DNA from: Nocardioides bruguierae
GTDB taxonomy: Bacteria > Actinomycetota > Actinomycetes > Propionibacteriales > Nocardioidaceae
Length of the DNA: 64,000 bases
Direction of reading: 5' to 3'
Assembly: GCF_023656415.1 (NCBI RefSeq)
Contig: NZ_JAMOIL010000009.1
Location: 62,001-126,000 of the forward strand
Under the pieces are notes generated by a model. It was not told the DNA's origin. It saw only the letters and a list, made by a program, of their open reading frames with translations, and ran no database searches. Of the stretch, positions 43,467-52,210 are shown one piece after another. Numbering within the stretch: the first letter of the stretch is position 1; every line of letters begins with the position of its first letter. Made by a program: the position numbers and the translations under genes.

Positions 43467-44999
43467 ATGAGCGACTTCCTCCTGCGCAGTGCACGCGTGG
43501 TGCCCCTGCAGCCCGGGGACGGCCCGGGGCCGGAGCCGGTCGACGTCCTCGTGCGCGGCGGACGCGTCGTCGAGGTCGGCGCCGGCCTGGCCGCCGACGG
43601 CGCGGAGGTCGTCGACGCCGCCGGACGCTGGCTCACGCCCGGCCTGTGGGACGCGCACGTGCACCTGGCCCAGTGGACGCTCTCCTCCGGCCGCCTCGAC
43701 CTCGCCGGCGCCCGCTCGCCCGAGGACGCCACCCGCCTCGTCGCCGAGCGCGTCGCCGAGTACCCCGACCTGCCCGTCATCGGCTTCGGCCACCGCTCCG
43801 CCGGCTGGCACCGCGACGTCACCGTGACCGAGCTCGACGCGGTCTCCGGCGACACCCCCGTCGTCCTCATCTCCGGCGACGCCCACCACGCCTGGCTCAA
43901 CACCGTGGCCCTGCTGCACCTGGCGCTGCCGGTGCGCGACTCGGTGGTGCGCGAGGCCGAGTGGTTCGGCGCCTACGCCCGGCTCTCCACGCTGGTCGGA
44001 AACGACGGCACCAGCCCCGAGGCCTACCGCCGCACGATGGACGCGGCGGCCGCGGCCGGCATCGTCGGCCTCACCGACTTCGAGTTCTCCGGCGGCGCGG
44101 CCGAGTGGGCCGAGCGCTGGGTCGCCGGCGCCGACGTCCTGAGGATCCGGATGAGCACCTACGCCGAGAACCTGGACGACGTCCTGGCCCGTGGCCTGCG
44201 CACCGGCGACCCGGTCGTGCCGCAGCTGCCCGACGCGCACCGGCTCACCATGGGCCCGCTGAAGATCATCAGCGACGGCTCGCTCAACACCCGCACCGCC
44301 TGGTGCTGCGAGCCCTACGGCGACGCGCACCGGCTCGAGTACCCCGCCGGCCAGCCCAACCTCTCGGGCGCCGAGCTGCGCGACCTGCTGCGCACCGCCC
44401 ACGCCTCCGGCCTCGAGATCGCCACCCACGCCATCGGGGACGCCGCCGTGGCCGAGGCGCTCGGCGCGTACCGCGACGTCGGGGCCCGCGGGTCCATCGA
44501 GCACGCGCAGATGGTCAACCGTGCCGACGTCGCCGAGATGGCCCGGCTGGGCCTGCGGGCGTCGATCCAGCCCGCCCACCTGCTCGACGACCGCGACCTC
44601 ACCGAGGCGATCTGGGGCGAGCGCTCCGAGCGGTGCTTCGCGTTCCGCTGGATGCTGGACGACGGCGTGGAGCTCGCCATGGGCTCGGACGCGCCCGTCT
44701 CCCGGCTGGACCCGTGGCTGGCCATGGCCGCCGCCGTCCACCGCTCCGCCGACGACCGCGACGCGTGGCACGGCGAGCAGGCGCTGACCCCGCAGGAGGT
44801 GCTGGCCGCCTCCGTGGACGGCGCGCCCACGGTGGGGGTCGGCTCGCTCGCCGACCTCGTCCTGCTGGACGCGGACCCGCTGGCCGCCGTGCAGGCCGCG
44901 GACCCGGCCGAGGCCGCTGTGCTGCACGCCGAGCGGCTGCGCGACATGACCGTCGCTGCCACGTGGATCGACGGGAAGCTCGCCCACTCGACGCTCTGA
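43467..44999 (+). CDS. amidohydrolase family protein (YtcJ-like)
   Basis: A 510-residue metal-dependent hydrolase of the amidohydrolase-3 type. Small N- and C-terminal beta domains (LLRSARVVPLQPG...; LADLVLLDADPLAA) flank a TIM barrel with metal ligands in LWDAHVHLAQW, the lysine/aspartate-rich LKIISDGSLNTRTAW, and His in EIATHAIGDAAV and SIEHAQMV, with the catalytic Asp in LAMGSDAPVSRLDPW. Such enzymes hydrolyse amides, cyclic amides or imidazolones; substrate not predictable. ATG 43467 has CATCGT 6 nt upstream. A small hairpin AGGACtttGTCCT lies just after the stop. Confidence 0.85.
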   Translation: MSDFLLRSARVVPLQPGDGPGPEPVDVLVRGGRVVEVGAGLAADGAEVVDAAGRWLTPGLWDAHVHLAQWTLSSGRLDLAGARSPEDATRLVAERVAEYPDLPVIGFGHRSAGWHRDVTVTELDAVSGDTPVVLISGDAHHAWLNTVALLHLALPVRDSVVREAEWFGAYARLSTLVGNDGTSPEAYRRTMDAAAAAGIVGLTDFEFSGGAAEWAERWVAGADVLRIRMSTYAENLDDVLARGLRTGDPVVPQLPDAHRLTMGPLKIISDGSLNTRTAWCCEPYGDAHRLEYPAGQPNLSGAELRDLLRTAHASGLEIATHAIGDAAVAEALGAYRDVGARGSIEHAQMVNRADVAEMARLGLRASIQPAHLLDDRDLTEAIWGERSERCFAFRWMLDDGVELAMGSDAPVSRLDPWLAMAAAVHRSADDRDAWHGEQALTPQEVLAASVDGAPTVGVGSLADLVLLDADPLAAVQAADPAEAAVLHAERLRDMTVAATWIDGKLAHSTL

Positions 45000-45060
45000 G
45001 GTGCCCGGCCCTCGATCTCGCGACAGGACTTTGTCCTTCCTCGATCAGCGGGCCGGAGCC

Positions 45061-45204
45061 GGTGATCGAGGTGCGAGGAGCGCCGGCGACCGTCCGGTGA
45101 TCGAGGTGTGAGGAGCGCCGGCGACGAGCCTCGAGATCCCCGCACCCGACAGGGGGCCCGCCGCTGGTCGAGGAGGTCGCGCAGCGACCGTCGCGAGACC
45201 GAGG
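45061..45204. repeat. intergenic repeat family 1, two partial copies plus a related element
   Basis: Two copies of GGTGATCGAGGTGYGAGGAG followed by CGCCGGCGAC lie at 45061-45090 and about 45096-45125, the second continuing into GAGCCTCGAGATCCCCGCACC. They match, in reverse orientation, the tandem units at 933-1054 and the element at 51198. A related palindromic element, CTGGTCGAGGAGGTCGCG / CGCGAGACC, follows at 45164-45200. The stretch separates the amidohydrolase and the converging SGNH gene and has no coding content. Confidence 0.8.
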
Positions 45205-45216
45205 CCGAACGGTGGC

Positions 45217-46155
45217 TCAGTCCGCGTCGAGGGTGCTGACGATCGCCTCGGCCACGGCCTCCTGCTCGGCGGCGTAGGGGTGGAAGGCGAGCGCCTGGGA
45301 GGTGTCGGTCTGCGCGCCGGCGATCCACGGGTCGTCGGCGCAGATGTCGTGGCCCTCGCTCAGCGACCACACGTCGACGTAGGTCACGCCGGCCCGGTCG
45401 GCCGCGTCGCGGACCGCGTCCGCCAGGCCCTCGTTGATCTCGCGGGCGAGGTCGAGGTCGCCGTCCGCGATCGGGAGCAGGTCCTGGCAGGAGCCCTCCG
45501 CGGGCACGATCTGCGGGTAGCCGACGGAGAGGACCGTGGCGTTCGGCGCGCGGCCGGCGATCCCCTCGAGCGCGGCGCGGACGTGGCTGCGGATCGTGCT
45601 CAGCGTGCTGCGCACCTCGCGCGGGGTGGTGGCGTCGGTGCAGGGCTGGCCGCTGCGGTCGGTCATGGCCAGCTGCACGCAGCCGCCGAGCAGCTTGCTG
45701 AAGAGGTCCTCGTCGTTGCCGCCGATGGAGAGGGTGACCAGCTCGGTGTCCTCGCCGAGCGCGTCGAACTGGGCGGGCTGGTTGGTGCCGTCCATCGTGG
45801 TCTGCACGCCGACCAGCGAGGTGGTGGTGGCGCCGGAGCAGGAGACGTCGGTGAGGTCGGCGTCGAGGGCCTGGGCCACGAGGCTCGGGTAGTTGCCGTC
45901 CGAGCGCAGGCAGCCGTCGTTCGGGTCCGTGGTGGGCACGAACGGGGCGGCGGTGTAGGAGTCGCCGAGGGCGACGTAGACAGGGCCCTGCGGGTCGGCG
46001 GCGCGGGTCGCCTCGGCGGAGGACGCGGTGGCCCCGCCGTCGTCCTCGCTGCAGGCGGTGAGGCCCAGGGTGGCGAGGACCAGAGCGGGGAGGACGAGGG
46101 CCGCGCTCACGCCGCCCAGGCGTCGGGCGGGGGTACGGACGCGGCTCGAGGTCAT
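45217..46155 (-). CDS. SGNH/GDSL-type hydrolase lipoprotein
   Basis: A 312-residue secreted esterase/lipase-like protein. The signal peptide ends in the lipobox LTAC (near 35). Block I has the nucleophile Ser in YVALGDSYTAAP; block II/III have Gly and Asn in SCSGATTTSLVG and TLSIGGNDEDLF; the C-terminal His is in LAFHPYAAEQEAVAEAI. The four cysteines (CLRSD/SCSGA, CVQLAM/PCTD) are spaced as in secreted actinobacterial SGNH lipases with disulfides. ATG 46155 has TAGCGT 6 nt upstream (minus strand). The natural ester is unknown. Confidence 0.92.
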   Translation of the reverse strand: MTSSRVRTPARRLGGVSAALVLPALVLATLGLTACSEDDGGATASSAEATRAADPQGPVYVALGDSYTAAPFVPTTDPNDGCLRSDGNYPSLVAQALDADLTDVSCSGATTTSLVGVQTTMDGTNQPAQFDALGEDTELVTLSIGGNDEDLFSKLLGGCVQLAMTDRSGQPCTDATTPREVRSTLSTIRSHVRAALEGIAGRAPNATVLSVGYPQIVPAEGSCQDLLPIADGDLDLAREINEGLADAVRDAADRAGVTYVDVWSLSEGHDICADDPWIAGAQTDTSQALAFHPYAAEQEAVAEAIVSTLDAD

Positions 46156-46281
46156 GCCTCGACGCTACCGGCCGGGTGCGCACCTGTGCTCCTCCGCGGC
46201 CTCGGCTGTGCGCCGGCACTGTGACCGCGCCTACCTGCGGGGGTGGGCGTGCCCGTCGGCAGCACGGGGTAGACGAGAGTC

Positions 46282-47316
46282 ATGGGTGACTTCGACAACC
46301 AGTCCGGGCCGGGCCCGGCGGGCACGACGATCGTGGAGGCCGAGGACCTGGACCCGCAGGCCTCCGCCGACATGGACGAGGCCGGCGGCGGCTCCTCGCT
46401 GCTGACCGTGGTCGTCGCCCTGACGGCCAACGGCCTGCTGGCGATCGCCAAGACGGTCGCCGCCGTGATCAGCGGCTCGGCGTCGATGCTCGCCGAGGCC
46501 GCGCACTCATGGTCCGACACCGGCAACGAGGTGTTCCTGCTGGTCGCCGAGAAGGCGGGCGCCAAGCCGCGCGACGAGGAGCACCCCCGCGGCTACGGCC
46601 GCGCCACCTACATCTGGTCGCTGGTGGCCGCCTTCGGCCTGTTCACCGTCGGCTCGCTGGTCTCGATCTGGACCGGCGTCAGCCAGCTGATCGAGGGCGG
46701 CAGCGGTGACGAGGGCGGGTTCACCCTCTCCTACGTCGTGCTCGCCGTGGCGTTCGTGCTGGAGGGGACGTCGTTCGTGCAGGCCGCGCGGCAGGTGCGG
46801 GGCCACTCCAAGAGGTGGGGGCTGCACCCGCTGCGCTACGTCTCGGACACCTCCAACCCGACCCTGCGCGCCGTCGTCCTCGAGGACTCCTCCGCGCTCG
46901 TCGGCATCGTCTTCGCCGCTGCCGGCATCGCCCTGCACCAGGCCACCGGCGACGCCCGCTGGGACGCCATCGGCTCGATCGGCATCGGCCTGCTGCTCGC
47001 CGTCGTCGCGATCTTCCTCATCCGTCGCAACATGGAGTACCTGCTCGGCGAGGGCATCGCCCCGGCGATGCGCTCCCGCGTGCTGGCCCGGCTGCTGGAG
47101 CACCCCGAGATCGACCGGATCACCTACCTGCACGTCGAGTACGTCGGCCCGCAGCGGCTGTTCGTCGTCGCAGCCGTCGACCTGGTCGGCGACGACACCG
47201 AGCCCTCCCTGGCCCGTCGCCTGCGCCGCGTCGAGCACGACATCGAGACCGAGCCCGTCATCACCGACGCCGTGCTCACCCTCGCGCCGCCCGAGGACGC
47301 CGCCCTCCAGCCGTGA
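46282..47316 (+). CDS. cation diffusion facilitator family metal transporter
   Basis: A 344-residue integral membrane protein with six helices. Helix 2 has AEAAHSWSDTGNEVFLL, the HxxxD metal site, and helix 5 has RAVVLEDSSALVGIVF, where an E/D pair replaces the second HxxxD site of zinc CDFs, so the metal may not be zinc. The cytoplasmic C-terminal domain (about 250-340) is present (IDRITYLHVEYVGPQRLFVVAAVDL). An acidic N-terminal tail of about 40 residues precedes helix 1. ATG 46282 is preceded by TAGACG 6 nt upstream. Confidence 0.9.
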   Translation: MGDFDNQSGPGPAGTTIVEAEDLDPQASADMDEAGGGSSLLTVVVALTANGLLAIAKTVAAVISGSASMLAEAAHSWSDTGNEVFLLVAEKAGAKPRDEEHPRGYGRATYIWSLVAAFGLFTVGSLVSIWTGVSQLIEGGSGDEGGFTLSYVVLAVAFVLEGTSFVQAARQVRGHSKRWGLHPLRYVSDTSNPTLRAVVLEDSSALVGIVFAAAGIALHQATGDARWDAIGSIGIGLLLAVVAIFLIRRNMEYLLGEGIAPAMRSRVLARLLEHPEIDRITYLHVEYVGPQRLFVVAAVDLVGDDTEPSLARRLRRVEHDIETEPVITDAVLTLAPPEDAALQP

Positions 47317-47377
47317 CGGGGGGCGGACGTCATCCATCTGAGGGGGACTGCGTCCGCTCCGTATGACGTCCCTGGCC

Positions 47378-48547
47378 TCACGCCAGCGCGACGGTGAGCG
47401 CGAGGACGGTGTCAGGGTCGTCGAGGGAGTCCCCGAACAGCTCGCGCAGCTGGCCCATCCGGTAGCGGACGGTCTGCGGGTGCACGAACAGCGCCTCGGC
47501 CACCTCCTCGCGTCGGCCGTGGTGCAGCAGCCAGGCACGCAGCGTCTCGGTGAGCTTCTCGGCGGTGGCCGGGCGCAGGTCGGCCAGCGGCGCGAGCACC
47601 TGGGCGCGCAGATCGGCGCGGGCGGCCGGGTCGGCGTCGAGCACGAGCTGGGGGAGGAACGCGTCGGCGTCGGGTCCGAGCCCGGCGGTGCGCGCGCGCA
47701 GGGCCCGGTCGTAGGAGGCACGGACGTCGAGCCAGTCGCGCGCCGGGCCGGCCGTGACGTCCCGGCCGTCGACGGCCGCGAGGAACCGGGTACGGGTGGC
47801 GCCGGTGAGGTCGGGGACGAGCAGGAGGGCGTCGTCCTCGCGCCCGGGCGCCTCGGGGACGACGATCGTGGAGCCGGGCAGCCGCCCCAGCGCCGGACGC
47901 ACCTGCGCCTGGGTCACCAGCACGGCGGTGAGGGTGGACGGCGCCACCCAGTCGGCCTTCGCGGCGGCCTCGTGCACGCGCTCGGCGGGCGCGCCGGTGA
48001 GCAGCTGCGAGGCCAGCCGCTCGAGCAGCCGCTGCCGCACGCGTCCGGTGGTGGCCAGCTCGTCGGTGTGCCCGGCGACCGAGGCGGCCGAGAGCTCGTC
48101 GATGTAGGCGAACACGAGGCCGGCGAACCGGCCGACCGTCTCCGCGTCCATCCCGCCCTCGACGGCGAGCGAGGAAAGCTGGCGCCACGACTCGCGCGCC
48201 CCGATCCGGTACGCGGAGAGCAGCGCGTCGGTGGTCCGGCCGGAGCGGGCCTCGCCACGTCCGAGCTGGTAGGCGCCCTCCACGGCCGGCCCGGTGGGGG
48301 TGCGCGGGTCGATGCCTCGCCGCCCCGAGGCCAGCGACAGGAAGCCGCCCAGCGCCAGCTGCACGGCGTTGCGGATGTTCTCGCCCATGCGGCCGGAGAA
48401 CGTGTCCGCGTAGGAGGGCACCTCGCGGGTGATGGTGGTGACCACGTGGTCGGCGACGGCCGGCAGCTCGGCGCGCATCAGCGCGACGGCGTCCGTGGGC
48501 AGCCGGACCTCGTGACCGGCGGTGCGGCGGGGCACGCGTCGGGCCAT
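47378..48547 (-). CDS. PucR-family transcriptional regulator
   Basis: A 389-residue regulator with a helical sensor-like N-terminal half (VALMRAELPAVADHVVTTITREV...SAYRIGARESWRQLSSLA) and the PucR C-terminal helix-turn-helix: LTETLRAWLLHHGRREEVAEAL and FVHPQTVRYRMGQLRELFGDSL. I chose the ATG at 48547 (MARRVPRR) because GGAGG lies 7 nt before it; an ATG two codons earlier is too close to that site. It is divergent from the reductase/desaturase operon and most likely controls it, perhaps in response to fatty acids or membrane state. The inducer is not shown by sequence. Confidence 0.87.
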   Translation of the reverse strand: MARRVPRRTAGHEVRLPTDAVALMRAELPAVADHVVTTITREVPSYADTFSGRMGENIRNAVQLALGGFLSLASGRRGIDPRTPTGPAVEGAYQLGRGEARSGRTTDALLSAYRIGARESWRQLSSLAVEGGMDAETVGRFAGLVFAYIDELSAASVAGHTDELATTGRVRQRLLERLASQLLTGAPAERVHEAAAKADWVAPSTLTAVLVTQAQVRPALGRLPGSTIVVPEAPGREDDALLLVPDLTGATRTRFLAAVDGRDVTAGPARDWLDVRASYDRALRARTAGLGPDADAFLPQLVLDADPAARADLRAQVLAPLADLRPATAEKLTETLRAWLLHHGRREEVAEALFVHPQTVRYRMGQLRELFGDSLDDPDTVLALTVALA

Positions 48548-48686
48548 GTTCATCCCTCCTTCATCCTGGAGACCTCAGGTTCTGGCTGAGAATCCCCCAC
48601 ACCGGGAACTTCTGTACACAGCGAACAAAACTGGCGCGTAGGTTCACGTTCGCAGGACAGGACTTTAGCGCTCCCGGAGCGTCACG

Positions 48687-49844
48687 ATGGGACGCATGAC
48701 GAGCACTGCCATGTCGGGCGCCGGCCGCCCCGCCTCCACGGGCGGCGGACTGCGCCGGACGCTGCGGGAGAAGGTGGCCCCCAAGGTCCGCGACTTCGCC
48801 GACGCGGCCGTCACCCCGCTCTCGCTCGACGACGTCCTCGACCACTTCCACCCCCTGCGCGGTGGGTCGGAGCTGCGCGGTCGCGTCGTGCGGGTCACCC
48901 CGGAGACGCCGCGCTCGGCCACGGTGCTGATCAAGCCCGGCCGCGGCTGGACCGGCCACGTGCCCGGCCAGTTCGTCCGCCTGGGCGTCGACGTCGACGG
49001 CGTCCGTCTGTGGCGCTCGTACTCGCTGACCCACGGCCCGCGCCCCGACGGCCTCATCTCCATCACGGTGAAGCTGGTGCCGGGCGGCGCGGTCTCCACG
49101 CACCTCGTGCGTCGGGTGAAGCCGGGCACGCTGGTGCACCTCGGCACCGCCGAGGGCGAGTTCGTCATGCCCGACCCGATGCCCGCCAAGTTGCTGCTGG
49201 TGACCGCCGGCTCCGGCATCACCCCGGTCATCGGCATGCTCCGCAACCTGTTCCACAAGGCGGAGAAGCCGGACGTCGACATCGTGCTGATCCACTCCGC
49301 GCTCGCCCGCGCGGAGGTCATCTTCGGTCGCGAGATCCGCGGCTACGCCGAGGCCGGGCTCATCCGCCTCGTCGAGCTGCACACCGACTCCCGCGGCCGC
49401 CTCGACGTCGCCGAGCTCGACCAGCTGGTGCCGGACCTCGACGAGCGCCCCACCTACGCGTGCGGCCCCGTCGGGCTGCTGGACAGCCTCGAGACCCACC
49501 ACGCCGAGCGCGGCCTGGAGCTGTTCGTCGAGCGGTTCCGGCCCGTCCTGCTCGCCGAGCCCGGCGAGGGCGGCACGGTCACCTTCACCGAGACCGGCAC
49601 GGACGTCGAGGTGCAGGGCGACAGCACGATCCTCGACGCGAGCGAGGCTGCCGGCGTCCTCATGCCCAGCGGCTGCCGCATGGGCATCTGCATGTCCTGC
49701 GTCCTCCCGCTCAAGGAGGGCACCGTGCGCGACCTGCGCAACGGCGAGCTCACCCACGCCGTGCCCGGCGAGACCCACCCGGACGGCGTCACGGTGCAGA
49801 CCTGCGTCACCAGCGCCGCCGGCCCCTGCACCTTCACCCACTGA
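48687..49844 (+). CDS. ferredoxin reductase / 2Fe-2S oxidoreductase, electron donor of the desaturase
   Basis: A 385-residue three-domain flavoprotein. The FAD domain (about 55-160) has the flavin motif WRSYSLTHGPR; the NAD(P)H domain (about 165-275) starts KLLLVTAGSGITPVIGML and ends YACGPVGLLDSL; the C-terminal plant-type 2Fe-2S domain holds MPSGCRMGICMSCVLPL plus a later Cys in VQTCVT (CX4CX2C...C). It resembles the mycobacterial Rv3230c partner of DesA3 and should hand electrons from NADPH to the desaturase encoded 65 bp downstream. ATG 48687 follows GGAGC by 6 nt. The divergent PucR gene shares the promoter region. Confidence 0.9.
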   Translation: MGRMTSTAMSGAGRPASTGGGLRRTLREKVAPKVRDFADAAVTPLSLDDVLDHFHPLRGGSELRGRVVRVTPETPRSATVLIKPGRGWTGHVPGQFVRLGVDVDGVRLWRSYSLTHGPRPDGLISITVKLVPGGAVSTHLVRRVKPGTLVHLGTAEGEFVMPDPMPAKLLLVTAGSGITPVIGMLRNLFHKAEKPDVDIVLIHSALARAEVIFGREIRGYAEAGLIRLVELHTDSRGRLDVAELDQLVPDLDERPTYACGPVGLLDSLETHHAERGLELFVERFRPVLLAEPGEGGTVTFTETGTDVEVQGDSTILDASEAAGVLMPSGCRMGICMSCVLPLKEGTVRDLRNGELTHAVPGETHPDGVTVQTCVTSAAGPCTFTH

Positions 49845-49909
49845 CGCGCGCCCGCGTCCCACGAACCCCCAGCCCGCCAGACCGCCCCACCACACGAGGG
49901 AGCACAGCG

Positions 49910-51196
49910 ATGACCAGCATCACCAACAAGGACGTCAACCCGGTCGCCCACCTGAGCCCGGAGGACATCGAGCAGATCGGCCTCGAGCTCGACGCGATCC
50001 GCCAGGACGTCATCGAGCAGCGCGGTGAGCGCGACGCGAAGTACATCCGCCGCGTGGTGAAGGTCCAGCGCAACCTCGAGCTGGGCTCGCGCGCCATCCT
50101 GCTGGGCTCGGCGCTGCCGCCGCTGTGGGTGCTCGGCACCGCGGGTCTCTCCGTGGCCAAGATCCTCGAGAACATGGAGATCGGTCACAACGTCATGCAC
50201 GGCCAGTGGGACTGGATGCGTGACCCGAAGATCCACTCGTCGGCGTGGGAGTGGGACAACGCCTCGACCTCCGACGGCTGGAAGCACAGCCACAACGAGC
50301 TGCACCACACGTACACGAACATCGTGGGCAAGGACAACGACCTCGGGTTCGGCATCATGCGCGTGGACGAGGACCAGCGGTGGTACCCGCTCTACCTCGC
50401 CCAGCCGGCCTGGAACTTCATCAACGCCTGCTTCTTCGAGTACGGCATCGCCGCCTACGACCTCGAGCTGGGCAGGAACCTCAAGCTGCCCAAGGACCGT
50501 CGCTCGCCCGGCTTCGCCGAGCGCGCCAAGGCCACGGTCAAGAAGATCCGCAAGCAGGCGACCAAGGACTACGTGGTCAACCCGCTCATCGCCCTGCCCT
50601 TCGGTTCCGCCCTCCCGGCCCTGGCCGCGAACTTCACCGCCAACCTCGTGCGCAACGTCTGGTCGCACTCGGTCATCATGTGTGGCCACTTCCCCGAGGG
50701 CGTCGAGACGTTCGAGCTCAACAAGATCCCGGAGAACGAGACCCGCGGCGAGTGGTACCTGCGCCAGATGCTCGGCTCGGCCAACATCTCCGGCTCCAAG
50801 GCCATGCACATCATGACCGGCAACCTGAGCCACCAGATCGAGCACCACCTCTTCCCCGACCTGCCCAGCAGCCGGTACGCCGAGATCGCCCCGCGCGTGA
50901 AGGCCCTCTTCGCGAAGTACGACCTCAACTACCACGAGGCACCTCTGCCGCAGCAGGTCGGCTCGGCCTGGCACAAGGTCGTCCGTCTCTCCCTGCCGAA
51001 CCACTGGCTGGAGACGACCAACCGCTCCAACCTGGTCGACCAGACCAAGCTGCTCTACGCGATGACCACCAAGGGTCCGAAGATGCGCCGCCTCGCGCAG
51101 CGTCGTCTCGACCAGATGGCGCGCAAGCAGGCCGAGGCCAAGGCGGCCCAGGACGCCCCCGCGACCCAGCCCGTCGTGGAGGCCGTCCCCGCCTGA
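49910..51196 (+). CDS. membrane fatty-acid (acyl-CoA) desaturase, DesA3-like
   Basis: A 428-residue membrane di-iron desaturase. Three histidine boxes are in place: GHNVMHGQWDW (near 85), HSHNELHHTY (near 125) and GNLSHQIEHHLFPD (near 303). Hydrophobic helices flank them (ILLGSALPPLWVLGTAGL; NPLIALPFGSALPALAANFTANL). The C-terminal tail is Lys/Ala-rich. It should insert a cis double bond into acyl chains (stearoyl to oleoyl in mycobacteria), using electrons from the reductase encoded just upstream. ATG 49910 has GAGGGAG upstream. Membrane-fluidity control through the divergent PucR gene is inferred. Confidence 0.93.
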   Translation: MTSITNKDVNPVAHLSPEDIEQIGLELDAIRQDVIEQRGERDAKYIRRVVKVQRNLELGSRAILLGSALPPLWVLGTAGLSVAKILENMEIGHNVMHGQWDWMRDPKIHSSAWEWDNASTSDGWKHSHNELHHTYTNIVGKDNDLGFGIMRVDEDQRWYPLYLAQPAWNFINACFFEYGIAAYDLELGRNLKLPKDRRSPGFAERAKATVKKIRKQATKDYVVNPLIALPFGSALPALAANFTANLVRNVWSHSVIMCGHFPEGVETFELNKIPENETRGEWYLRQMLGSANISGSKAMHIMTGNLSHQIEHHLFPDLPSSRYAEIAPRVKALFAKYDLNYHEAPLPQQVGSAWHKVVRLSLPNHWLETTNRSNLVDQTKLLYAMTTKGPKMRRLAQRRLDQMARKQAEAKAAQDAPATQPVVEAVPA

Positions 51197-51197
51197 C

Positions 51198-51330
51198 CGG
51201 TGGTCGAGGTGCGAGGAGCACCTGCGACGAGCCACGAGACCCCCGCACCCGACTCACGACGCGCGCCGTCCGGTCGGGTGCGGGGGTCTCGTGGTTCAGC
51301 CGTGGACGGCCTCACACCTCGACCGCCGGC
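51198..51330. repeat. intergenic repeat family 1, two inverted copies
   Basis: TGGTCGAGGTGCGAGGAGCA...GCGACGAGCCACGAGACC...CCCGCACCCGAC (51201-51254) is followed by an inverted copy with GTCGGGTGCGGGGGTCTCGT and CTCACACCTCGACCGCC (51274-51326), so the whole forms a large imperfect hairpin. It lies between the desaturase and the FetB-like permease. It shares its motifs with 933-1106 and 45061-45150. Confidence 0.85.
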
Positions 51331-51358
51331 GGGCGCTGCCCCGGGGCAGGATGGGCCC

Positions 51359-52132
51359 GTGACCGCCGCGCTGACCGACTGGCTCCCATTCGTCGCGGGG
51401 CTGGCGGTGCTCGCCCTGGCGACCGTCGGCGTCGCCGCCTGGGCCGGGGTCGGCCTGGGCTGGCTGCCCGTGCGGTCGCTGCTGCGCGCCGGCGTCCAGC
51501 TGACGGCGGTGGCGCTGCTGCTGGCCGGCGTCCTGGCGAACCCGTGGACGGTGGTGGCGTTCGTCGCGCTGATGCTCAGCACGGCCTCGTGGACGTCGGC
51601 GGGGCGGCTGCGCGCCCTGCACCACGGCCGCCGCACGGCCGCGGCGGGCGTGCTCGCGGGGGCGACCGTGGCGGTGGGGTCCGTGCTGGTGCTGAGCCCG
51701 GTCACCGGCCTGGTGCCGCACGGCGTGCGGTACGTGATCGCGGTGGCCGGCATCCTCGTCGGCAACGCGATGACCGCCGCGACCCTGTCGGGGCGCAGCT
51801 TCCTGCGGGCCGCCCGGGTGCGGGCGGCCGAGGTCGAGGGCTGGCTCGCGATGGGCGCGACCCCCTCGCAGGCCCACGCGGCCATCGGTCGGGAGTCGGT
51901 GCGGGAGTCCCTGCTGCCGACCCTCGACCAGACCCGCGCCACGGGCCTCGTCACGCTCCCCGGTGCCTTCGTGGGCGCCCTCTTCGGCGGGGCGAGCCCC
52001 GCGGACGCCGCCCGATTCCAGCTCGTCGTGCTGGCGGGCATCGCGCTGACCGCCGTGGTCACCGCTGTCGTCGTCACCCGGCTCGCCGGGCGCAGCCCGC
52101 TGCTGGTCCCCGTCGAGCCCTCCGCCGGCTGA
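51359..52132 (+). CDS. FetB-like (UPF0014) ABC transporter permease
   Basis: A 257-residue integral membrane protein with about seven helices. The UPF0014/FetB family pattern is visible in RSLLRAGVQLTAVALLLAG, YVIAVAGILVGNAMTAATLSGRSF, the EVEGWLAMGATPSQA segment, SLLPTLDQTRATGLVTLPGAFVGALFGGASP and the C-terminal VVLAGIALTAVVTAVVV. In Escherichia coli FetA-FetB is linked to iron export and oxidative-stress resistance. No ATPase (fetA) gene is next to it here. GTG 51359 is preceded by CAGGAT 6 nt upstream. Confidence 0.87.
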   Translation: MTAALTDWLPFVAGLAVLALATVGVAAWAGVGLGWLPVRSLLRAGVQLTAVALLLAGVLANPWTVVAFVALMLSTASWTSAGRLRALHHGRRTAAAGVLAGATVAVGSVLVLSPVTGLVPHGVRYVIAVAGILVGNAMTAATLSGRSFLRAARVRAAEVEGWLAMGATPSQAHAAIGRESVRESLLPTLDQTRATGLVTLPGAFVGALFGGASPADAARFQLVVLAGIALTAVVTAVVVTRLAGRSPLLVPVEPSAG

Positions 52133-52140
52133 CCCCCGCG

Positions 52141-52192
52141 TGAAAGGTGCTGCCGACTCACCGCCGAGTCGGCAGCACGTTACTGCCGACTC
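52141..52192. repeat. intergenic repeat family 2, three alternating copies
   Basis: TGAAAGGTGCTGCCGACTC, then GAGTCGGCAGCA, then CGTTACTGCCGACTC. The first pair gives 12-bp arms (52148-52159 and 52166-52177); the second pair gives 10-bp arms (52166-52175 and 52183-52192). The two hairpins share the middle copy and exclude each other. It lies between the converging permease and MerR genes and could terminate both. Confidence 0.8.
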
Positions 52193-52210
52193 AGCGGGAG
52201 GGGAGCAGTG

